From: Parachlamydiaceae bacterium
GTDB lineage: Bacteria; Chlamydiota; Chlamydiia; Chlamydiales; Parachlamydiaceae
Direction of reading: 5' to 3'
Assembly: GCA_013815395.1 (NCBI GenBank)
Contig: JACDGH010000114.1
Span: 1 to 5,875 of the forward strand
DNA length: 5,875 nucleotides
Made by a program: the position numbers and the translations under genes. The notes under the pieces were generated by a model. That model had not been told where the DNA came from, ran no database searches, and was given only the letters and a program-made list of their open reading frames with translations. Below are positions 1 to 5,865 of the stretch, piece after piece (position 1 is the stretch's first letter; each line of letters starts with the position of its first letter).

Positions 1-2632
1 GCAATACACCATAAGAGGTAAGTAAAACATCACAATCCTCATAAAACGAATCTAAACTGCGTTTTGCACCGTAAAAAGTCCAAATCTTCAAATCTGGTAA
101 AAAATCACTTAACTTTTCTTGCCAATGGTAAATGACAGATGTGGGACAAATAATTAGAAAGTGCCGTTTTTTTCCATCGTTCTTTTTACGCCAAAAATTT
201 GTCACAGCGACTAACAGCGCCATAGCTTGGTGTGTTTTTCCGAGTCCCATATCATCGCAAAGCAATCCTGAAAGACCATGTCTATACAAGAACCAAAGCC
301 AGTCCACACCCTTTTGTTGATACGGCCTAAGCTTGCTTTTTAATCCAGTAAGATCAGGCTCTTCAGAAACACGACATTCCTTAAGCTCATCTAAAAGCTC
401 TTTCGATTGCTGATTTTCTTTTTCGGGTGAAATAACAATTTCATCAGAAGCGTTTAAGCGCATAAGCTCAAGAACAGTCAATTCTATATGATTACTGCGA
501 CGATCAACTTTGTCCTTTTGCAAAGTCTTAAACCAGCTAAACCTCTTATCAGATAAATCCACTAGGCCCGCCTCAGAAAAAACAAAACGCTTTTTCTGTT
601 TAAATGACCACCATAAAGAGCTTACAGGAACAGCCCCATATTCAGTAGTGTACTTCAATTGCAATGAATAATCTGCTTTCCCTTCAGAAGCATTCTGTTC
701 AATTGAACTCGCAAGAAGATGACCACCTGCTGCTATTCGCAGTCTAGGGTTTATGTTATGTACAAATGGCTCCAAGGCTGGCAATTCAACTTGTAAAAAA
801 TGGGGTAATTGCTCGCTATTAATAATTACAGGTTCTTTAAATCGTTCCGGAAGCCTTTGATCAATTGGTAGTTCATAAAATCCCTCTCCGGATAAATAGA
901 CAAAATCATCGAAGAAATAGAGAACCTTATCTTGATATTCAGATAATAAATGATATTCCGGTGTAATAGAGATCTGATCTTTTTTATTTAAGGCAATATT
1001 TAAGCCTGCTTTAACAACAGGGCATTTATCTATAAAAAATCGTTTAATCAAAGATAGATCCGTATGATTTTCACGAATAAATGCAGGAATCTGATCAGGA
1101 GAAATGGGCCTGCCGGCAAGAATTGGCAAATTCGATTGTAAACTTTTTTTTGCAAAGAAACCTTGACCTTCTACATAAACCCATCTTCCAAAATCCTTCG
1201 TTCCCGAGCCTTCCTGTTCTTCAATCAAACGCCGTGAAAAGATCAATTGATGGTTTAAATTTACTTCATAAGAGATCTCAGCTTCAATATGCGAGATATG
1301 CGTAGTAAAGCCTATTTGATTATTTAACCAGGTCGCATGAAAAGTTATGAAATCCGACACTTCTCCCGCTGGAATGATTGTTTCCAAGTCTTCAAAATAA
1401 TGCTCTTCCAGGCGATAGAATCCATCATTATCGAGATAGGCCCAACCCCCAAGGCTGTAAGATTCGCCTGCTGATAAATCGTTAGAATTAAATAAATAAC
1501 CGCAAATATGCAAGTTCCAAAGGGAATCGAAAGTCATTGCGTACGATAATGACACAGGTGTGTCGTGTATAATGCAACCTTCAATTAAACTTTTGATAGT
1601 AATAGCGTATTCGTTTAACGCTTTTTCTAAAACAGAATTGGTCAATTCTGGTTCAATTAGCAAAAAGTGACGATTTCTGGAGTAAAAGCCATCTCCTGGA
1701 ACAAATGTCCAATCGGAAAGATTGATCCCGTTCCCTTTCGCCTGCTCCGGTAAAGTTTCAATCCTGGCTTTGGGGATAACTTCTAAACATCTTTTATTTT
1801 GATCATAAACTATCTTTTCTATTTCATCGCAGGGGGTATTATGCACCACTAAAGGTGAATTAACTGTCGCTAAAGTGGGAATCAATTGTGGAAGCAATTC
1901 TTCTGAAAGATAAAACTCCAATTCCAGTTCAGAAAACTCTGCTTTCAAATAATTGGGCAGCTTATTTTCAGCATAACCAAATGTAATTTTATAAGGCTGC
2001 CCTTCTTCTTGCCATGACATCACCAACTTAGCCAAATCGTTCCAAAATGAAAGATCATAGCTCAACTTCGGCGTAGGTTTTCCGTTACGCCAAAGGGCAA
2101 TTTCCTCAGGCGACAAGTTTGAAAATTTTAAAGAGGTCTCTTCTGTTTCCCTTCTACGATGGAAAAGAATTTTTTCAAGAGATGTTTTTGCGTCTGGACT
2201 AAGCGCTGCGACAGAAAAGATAATTTTTCCACCAGGTTGTCGAAATATATAGCGTGCATTCCCTTGCTTTTTAAGATCATCAGAATTTGTTCCTATATTT
2301 TCTGAGCAATGTAAGAAGAGATGATTCCATAAAGATCCTTCAAAGCGAATATGCAAAAGCGCATCTTGTCCACCAATAATATACAGTAATGCTACCGCCA
2401 TGTGAACACAATCATGGCCAGCTTCACTCTCGCAACATGAACAAAAACTATCTTTCAATTTACCTTTGCCATCTAGTTGTAGAAAAGCCCATTCTTTTTT
2501 ATCTGTTTCTGGATCAAATACAAGAACTTGATAGGTACCTCCAGCAAATTCGATGTCATGCACGTATCCAGCAGACAAGTACTTGCTAGCGCGAGATTGA
2601 AATTTCCTTAATCGTTTGGGCAATGCTATCAT
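1..2632 (-). CDS. SWIM zinc-finger SNF2-family DNA-dependent ATPase, N-terminal 877 codons (3' end outside window)
   Basis: This is an SNF2 (superfamily 2) ATPase, a DNA translocase expected to remodel protein-DNA complexes or clear proteins from DNA in the bacterial cytoplasm. I checked every codon from the ATG at 2632-2630 to the left edge and found no stop. A SWIM zinc finger (CxC-x8-CxH) is formed by C64, C66, C75 and H77. Residues ~80-760 are a long middle region holding four spaced copies of a W-x-[FY]-[VL]-x3-GF[FY] motif at 308, 397, 484 and 577. The ATPase lobe begins with LRPYQQKGVDWLW at 768. Walker A is DDMGLGKT at 793-800 with K799, motif Ia is ICPTSVIYHW from 828, and motif Ib is DVLLTSYGVL at 868-877. 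The DEAH box and C-terminal lobe must lie left of base 1; family members run to about 1,100-1,200 residues. An in-frame TAA at 2653-2651 and no earlier ATG fix the start. No convincing Shine-Dalgarno precedes it. The family call is secure; the match to chlamydial proteins is from memory. Confidence 0.93.
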   Translation of the reverse strand, partial: MIALPKRLRKFQSRASKYLSAGYVHDIEFAGGTYQVLVFDPETDKKEWAFLQLDGKGKLKDSFCSCCESEAGHDCVHMAVALLYIIGGQDALLHIRFEGSLWNHLFLHCSENIGTNSDDLKKQGNARYIFRQPGGKIIFSVAALSPDAKTSLEKILFHRRRETEETSLKFSNLSPEEIALWRNGKPTPKLSYDLSFWNDLAKLVMSWQEEGQPYKITFGYAENKLPNYLKAEFSELELEFYLSEELLPQLIPTLATVNSPLVVHNTPCDEIEKIVYDQNKRCLEVIPKARIETLPEQAKGNGINLSDWTFVPGDGFYSRNRHFLLIEPELTNSVLEKALNEYAITIKSLIEGCIIHDTPVSLSYAMTFDSLWNLHICGYLFNSNDLSAGESYSLGGWAYLDNDGFYRLEEHYFEDLETIIPAGEVSDFITFHATWLNNQIGFTTHISHIEAEISYEVNLNHQLIFSRRLIEEQEGSGTKDFGRWVYVEGQGFFAKKSLQSNLPILAGRPISPDQIPAFIRENHTDLSLIKRFFIDKCPVVKAGLNIALNKKDQISITPEYHLLSEYQDKVLYFFDDFVYLSGEGFYELPIDQRLPERFKEPVIINSEQLPHFLQVELPALEPFVHNINPRLRIAAGGHLLASSIEQNASEGKADYSLQLKYTTEYGAVPVSSLWWSFKQKKRFVFSEAGLVDLSDKRFSWFKTLQKDKVDRRSNHIELTVLELMRLNASDEIVISPEKENQQSKELLDELKECRVSEEPDLTGLKSKLRPYQQKGVDWLWFLYRHGLSGLLCDDMGLGKTHQAMALLVAVTNFWRKKNDGKKRHFLIICPTSVIYHWQEKLSDFLPDLKIWTFYGAKRSLDSFYEDCDVLLTSYGVL

Positions 2633-2662
2633 TGTATAATCAATATGGGGTTAAATCTATAC

Positions 2663-2686
2663 CTAGCTCGAGATCTAGCTCGAGAT
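2663..2686. repeat. Perfect 12-bp tandem duplication
   Basis: The unit CTAGCTCGAGAT occurs twice back to back, at 2663-2674 and 2675-2686, with no mismatch. Each copy contains the 6-bp palindrome CTCGAG. The junction creates a second palindrome, AGATCT. The repeat lies 31 bases upstream of the SNF2 start codon, within the probable 5' untranslated region if the upstream TATAAT boxes are used. It could be a protein-binding site or a recent slippage product; the sequence does not decide. Confidence 0.8.
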
Positions 2687-2746
2687 ATATTTTACAGTGT
2701 ATTAGCGCTTATCTGAGCAGTTTTAAAAATGAAAATTGATCGACCT

Positions 2747-2807
2747 ATTATAGATGCCATTATAACATAAAAGCGATTACTTTTCGTCCAATTATACACC
2801 GATTATA
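2747..2807 (-). promoter_or_regulatory. Candidate promoter cluster for the SNF2 gene (four TATAAT hexamers)
   Basis: Reading the minus strand, exact TATAAT hexamers sit at 2807-2802, 2796-2791, 2764-2759 and 2752-2747. The third is preceded by TGT, giving the extended -10 motif TGTTATAAT (2767-2759). That would place a transcript start near 2752, about 120 bases before the ATG at 2632. No good TTGACA-like -35 box is found at the usual spacing. TTGGAC at 2791-2786 is 21 bases from the third hexamer, which is too far. The stretch is AT-rich, so some hexamers may be chance. Confidence 0.35.
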
Positions 2808-2830
2808 CTAATAATCTGAATATACCTAAC

Positions 2831-2940
2831 CGTGGTGGTAATTTAGGTTGATGTGGATGGAGGTGGATGGAGGTGGGGGATAGAGTGGGGACGGTTGGAA
2901 GAATTGACTGAAGGGTGGGTGAGTGGAAGTGAATGTGGAT
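2831..2940. repeat. G-rich degenerate array with a 10-bp core
   Basis: The plus strand carries three in-phase 10-bp units at 2851-2880: ATGTGGATGG, AGGTGGATGG and AGGTGGGGGA. Related G-rich pieces lie on either side, such as GTGGTGG at 2832-2838, GTGGGG near 2885 and GGGTGGG near 2913. Many GG and GGGG runs lie close together, so a two-layer G-quadruplex is possible in single-stranded plus-strand DNA. On the minus strand the array reads as Pro/His/Thr-rich low-complexity peptide, which I take to be meaningless. Confidence 0.6.
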
Positions 2941-2999
2941 CTTCATAGGATCGCTTTTATACTCTCGAAACCAAGGGGAAACCCAGAGTCGGAGGGATC

Positions 3000-3176
3000 G
3001 CTGATAAGCTGAGAAGCTGAGAAGCAGAGAAGCTGAGAAACAATAAACAATAAACGATAAAACGATAAAACGATAATAACGACAATAACGATAAAACGAT
3101 ATAACGATAATAGATAAGAAGAAGAATGACAATAACGATAGGAAGGATAATAAGGATTGATAATAACGACAATAAA
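3000..3176. repeat. About 8-bp-period purine-rich array, unit drifting from GCTGAGAA to ACGATAAA
   Basis: Units follow one another almost without a break. GCTGATAA is at 3000, GCTGAGAA at 3008 and 3016, GCAGAGAA at 3024, and GCTGAGAA at 3032. Two 7-bp ACAATAA units follow at 3040 and 3047. ACGATAAA-type units then appear with CGAT at 3055, 3063, 3071, 3089, 3097 and 3105, and CGAC at 3080. From 3111 to 3176 the pattern decays to scattered AACGAT/AACGAC copies (3134, 3165) in purine-rich sequence. The phase is kept while the unit sequence changes. This suggests repeated slippage or a spacing constraint rather than a single amplification. No unit is long enough to act as a CRISPR repeat, and there are no spacers. 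Confidence 0.8.
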
Positions 3177-3252
3177 AATAGGTCTGGAAATTTTGTTAAT
3201 TAATTCTTTGAATTTTAGTTATTAATTTTTATTTTTGCCAAAAACAAAAAAA

Positions 3253-3288
3253 CTGAGGCCACAGCGCCCACAGAGCATACTGAGGGAA
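3253..3288. repeat. Four 9-bp-period CAGAG-like units
   Basis: Four consecutive 9-mers share a C-x-G-x-G core: CTGAGGCCA (3253), CAGCGCCCA (3262), CAGAGCATA (3271) and CTGAGGGAA (3280). They lie between the two oppositely oriented AACGAT arrays and next to A-rich DNA at 3240-3252. I recall similar 9-base-period CACAGAG intergenic repeats from many unrelated bacterial genomes, with no agreed function. That memory cannot be verified here, and with four degenerate units the call is moderate. Confidence 0.5.
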
Positions 3289-3382
3289 AAATTAACTGAT
3301 CTAATTAGGGCCTTTAATTGGTGGAAACCAGTGTCAAGATGCAATGACCTATTTGTTATCTACCACGGCTCTTAGTGTTCCC

Positions 3383-3478
3383 ATCGTTATACCGTTATAT
3401 CGTTATATCGTTCTATCGTTCTTATCGTTATATCGTTCTATCGTTCTTATCGTTCTTAACGTTTCATCGTTTTTACCG
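3383..3478. repeat. ATCGTTNT array, about 12 units, 8-9 bp period
   Basis: On the plus strand ATCG or a one-base variant (ACCG, AACG) begins at 3383, 3391, 3399, 3407, 3415, 3424, 3432, 3440, 3449, 3458, 3466 and 3475. Spacing is 8 or 9 bases throughout, averaging about 8.4. Most units read ATCGTTAT or ATCGTTCT. On the minus strand it reads as AACGAT units, the same word as in the array at 3054-3110 but in the opposite direction. The array ends eight bases downstream of the ankyrin gene's TAG, so it would form the 3' untranslated region of that transcript. Confidence 0.8.
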
Positions 3479-3486
3479 TATTTTTT

Positions 3487-5865
3487 CTAAGGTGTTATGC
3501 CGAAAATCTTGTTATATATCTTAGTTGCAAACTCTCCAATATAAGATTTTCCCTTAAACCCTTGACTTTGAAGGTCTATAGCTAAAGCTCGTAAATCTTC
3601 TATTCTCTTTTGAAAATCAAGTCGCCAGGGAATGTCGGCGGCTTTTTTAAAGATATTAATAAGATTGTTTGAGATACTTCTCATTTCACTTTCACTTGTT
3701 ATATGAGGAATTAATTCAGATTGCTGAACATATTCTTCCAGCGTTTTCAATTTTGTGAACTGTTGCCAGCTATCGAAGAGCTCATAAGCTTTCTTCCTAC
3801 CTTCCTTGCCTTGATCGACAAAGCTTAAAGCCACCGAAGCATAAACAGCGGTCTCCACACTCTCCCATGCACAGTTTCCCATGGACTGATGAGTTGTAGA
3901 ATGTAACAGGCCTTCAAGCCATTGACAGGCTGGGGTAATTCCTTTTGATTTTAAACGGGTCAGCAAATATCCTGGTTCCTTGGATCTATCTATTCCTTTT
4001 CCGAATGCAGCATAGAATTGATCAATGTGAGAAAAAGAGGAGAGCATTTGAATTTCGGCTAAGACTTCTAGAGTAAATTCGTTGGGGTCGATGTCATAGG
4101 CTTCGATGGGTCTTTTGGTTCCAAAACCTTTGTTACAGATCATAATGGTGGATCCTTGAATGACAACAGATATAGCGTGGCCTGAGAACAAACCTTTCGT
4201 TCTCACTCCGAAGTTAATGATCACTGGCTTTCCCTTCTTAAAATTTTCTATATGAATACGATTGGAGAAAAATAGCGATGAAGTATCAAGTAACGCATCC
4301 GTAATGGCCGTTAAGTGATTTCCAGCGATTTCTGGATAATTTTGGGCAAATTCCTGAAGTGAATTTATTATGTAATTAGATGTTAACCGGAAGTCAAAGC
4401 CACCGTGCTCAACAAGCATCCCATTGGCAATAGATTTTCCGCCTAACTCCCAGGAATGGGATAGATATTTTACGTGCCATACACTTGGGATCCCAATAGG
4501 AAATAAATTCAACGGATTATACCTGGCCAACCATTCGTCTACGTGGCCTCGAAAAGTTAGAACGGATGATTCTTTGGGAATTTCTAAATCGACAATTTTG
4601 ATTCCAACTTCTTCAAAGATTGATAAAATTGTATTGTCTTTTTTAAGACGCACTATATGCATAGGGTTAATGCCAAGTTCATTGGGTAAATTGATTTTGG
4701 CACCGGCCTTAAGAAGCATTTCAACTATTTTTTTTTGATTAAATGTGCACGCGAGGTGTAAAGGTGTATTGCCTTGATTATCAACCGCATTGACGTCTAC
4801 CCCCGCAGAAATCAATTTATCGACCGTTTTTTTTGAGAAACACCTGACCCCAATATGTAGGGCTGTATTTCCAGTTTGGTCTAAAGCATTCAAATTAGTT
4901 TTGGTTTCTAGAAAGGTAGCAAAGGCTATATTGCTATCTGTCTTCTCGAGAGTATCTATGGATAATTGGAATGGGGTTTTGCCTTTTTTAACACTTAAAG
5001 CGTCTACGTCTAATCCAAGACCTATAAGTTCTTGAATGAGATCTTTCTTTCCTGCCATAGCTGCCCAAGAGATTGGACCAAGTCCTTGGTAATCTTCTAG
5101 TTGAAGAAGAGCCGCATAGCCTGGCTCGTGTTTGACCATTTCGATGATAAGCTTTAAAAAGTCTTCAAACTTCTTTACATTAAATTTTACAACGTTTTTT
5201 TTTATTATACCCTTCCATTTCGTCACATCGGCAGGATCCAATTTGAGATCGGCTAAAAGTGTTGATGGATTTAGCGCGGTTGAGGTCTCGATCATACTGA
5301 AAAGGTTAGAGGTTGGGGTTAGATAAGGAGAACTTGCAAGACAGAAAGAGGTTGGTTCTTCTACAATAAAATCTTGTGCAAGCTCATTCATTTGATCATT
5401 TTCCCCTGATTTCCACAAATTAGTAGCAACCTCTACCACCTTTTCTACAGATGCTGTTAATACAACATTATTTATAGGTTCAATCTTATGAATGCCACCG
5501 CCCAAAGCACCAACTTCAAGCTGGTGACTGAAAGATCCAATGCAGAAAAGCGCTACCAATGTGAGGCTCTTTAGGTTCAGCCCCCAAGAAGGAGAGGTGA
5601 TTTTCAGATTATTTCCGGACGGTAGTTGCAGAAAATACCGTTCACTTAATGGTCTCAGTGTATCCTCACTGGAGGGGATTTCAGTATTTCCTATTGCTTC
5701 TTCGCTTTGAAATTTCTCCTTAATATTTAAGTATGAATTTAATTTAATAGTTTCGTGAATTTCATCGATTTCTAAGCGTAAGTGTTTTAAAACTTCCTCC
5801 GTTGATTTTGAAGGATTAAGCTTAATGCTGCTTTCTAATTTGGCTGTCATTTGCAATAAAGGCAC
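3487..5865 (-). CDS. Ankyrin-repeat protein with possible C-terminal cysteine-hydrolase domain; candidate host-directed effector
   Basis: I do not recognise an exact gene. Residues 1-95 are polar, and 97-113 are a single hydrophobic segment (LNLKSLTLVALFCIGSF) that could span a membrane. Five ankyrin repeats follow at about 257-290, 291-328 (degenerate), 329-361, 362-394 and 395-428; the fourth is near canonical (GNTPLHLA, LLKAGAKIN). Ankyrin repeats bind proteins and are common in effectors of intracellular bacteria. Residues ~441-690 contain GHAISVVI with H563, MICNKG with N578, and QSMGNCAWES with Q660 and C665. His before Gln-Cys is the order of Ulp1/YopJ-type (clan CE) enzymes, which include deproteases of ubiquitin-like proteins and acetyltransferases. 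This assignment is inference. The C-terminus (690-792) is mostly helical and charged. The listed start is GTG at 5865; an ATG at 5850 is also possible. The frame is open to the right edge, so the real start may be outside. No Shine-Dalgarno is seen. The stop is TAG at 3489-3487. Confidence 0.85.
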   Translation of the reverse strand: MPLLQMTAKLESSIKLNPSKSTEEVLKHLRLEIDEIHETIKLNSYLNIKEKFQSEEAIGNTEIPSSEDTLRPLSERYFLQLPSGNNLKITSPSWGLNLKSLTLVALFCIGSFSHQLEVGALGGGIHKIEPINNVVLTASVEKVVEVATNLWKSGENDQMNELAQDFIVEEPTSFCLASSPYLTPTSNLFSMIETSTALNPSTLLADLKLDPADVTKWKGIIKKNVVKFNVKKFEDFLKLIIEMVKHEPGYAALLQLEDYQGLGPISWAAMAGKKDLIQELIGLGLDVDALSVKKGKTPFQLSIDTLEKTDSNIAFATFLETKTNLNALDQTGNTALHIGVRCFSKKTVDKLISAGVDVNAVDNQGNTPLHLACTFNQKKIVEMLLKAGAKINLPNELGINPMHIVRLKKDNTILSIFEEVGIKIVDLEIPKESSVLTFRGHVDEWLARYNPLNLFPIGIPSVWHVKYLSHSWELGGKSIANGMLVEHGGFDFRLTSNYIINSLQEFAQNYPEIAGNHLTAITDALLDTSSLFFSNRIHIENFKKGKPVIINFGVRTKGLFSGHAISVVIQGSTIMICNKGFGTKRPIEAYDIDPNEFTLEVLAEIQMLSSFSHIDQFYAAFGKGIDRSKEPGYLLTRLKSKGITPACQWLEGLLHSTTHQSMGNCAWESVETAVYASVALSFVDQGKEGRKKAYELFDSWQQFTKLKTLEEYVQQSELIPHITSESEMRSISNNLINIFKKAADIPWRLDFQKRIEDLRALAIDLQSQGFKGKSYIGEFATKIYNKIFGITP

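Larger units (their letters stand above)
3054..3478. repeat. Paired, oppositely oriented AACGAT arrays (long imperfect inverted repeat)
   Basis: The left arm (3054-3110) carries ACGATAAA-type units on the plus strand. The right arm (3383-3478) carries the same word on the minus strand. Both arms have nearly the same average unit spacing, about 8.3 and 8.4 bp, so they could pair over many consecutive units. The intervening ~270 bases hold the decayed tail of the left array, AT-rich DNA and the 9-bp array. A transcript crossing the region could fold into a long, weak stem able to pair in several registers. I see no flanking target-site duplication, so I do not call it a transposable element. 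Confidence 0.5.
2633..3486. other. Repeat-filled intergenic region of 854 bases
   Basis: No credible gene lies here. The part next to the SNF2 gene (2633-2830) is AT-rich, with TATAAT-like boxes on the minus strand and a 12-bp tandem duplication. Bases 2831-3180 are strongly purine-rich on the plus strand and consist of short-period arrays. Bases 3181-3240 are plain AT-rich sequence, followed by a 9-bp-period array at 3253-3288. Bases 3289-3382 show no repeat or gene that I can recognise. Bases 3383-3478 are a pyrimidine-rich array that ends eight bases short of the ankyrin gene's stop codon. I see no tRNA-like or rRNA sequence and no clear GC-rich hairpin with a T-tract. How transcription of the ankyrin gene stops is therefore not visible, unless the arrays themselves do it. 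Confidence 0.85.

Noticed and set aside
132..1305. Short plus-strand open frames at 132-320 and 1081-1305
   Set aside because: They lie antisense to the intact SNF2 frame, have no recognisable domain and no ribosome-binding site.
2961..2989. Hairpin with GGG-GAAA-CCC tip and ACTCT/AGAGT base
   Set aside because: The two short stems are separated by a nine-base one-sided bulge and no T-tract follows, so neither a terminator nor a small RNA can be claimed.
2948..3002. Direct repeat GGATCGCT at 2948-2955 and 2995-3002
   Set aside because: Eight bases only, with nothing insertion-like between; compatible with chance or with the neighbouring repeat growth.
2803..3132. Minus-strand open frame of 109 codons over the purine-rich repeats
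   Set aside because: Its product is low-complexity (Ser/Phe/Tyr/Ile runs, then Pro/His/Thr) and follows the repeat period exactly. The frame is open because purine-rich repeats lack minus-strand stops.
2957..3172. Minus-strand open frame of 71 codons with an apparent membrane segment
   Set aside because: It overlaps the same repeats in another frame; the Leu/Ile-rich stretch is just translated ATAACG-type repeat.
3383..3478. CRISPR-like array
   Set aside because: Units are 8-9 bp with no unique spacers, and there are no cas genes in the window.
3000..3478. Miniature inverted-repeat transposable element
   Set aside because: The arms are tandem arrays rather than defined terminal repeats, and I found no target-site duplication or transposase.
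4424..5326. Plus-strand open frames at 4424-4738, 4790-5035 and 5132-5326
   Set aside because: They are antisense to the ankyrin repeats; their residues mirror the ankyrin coding pattern.
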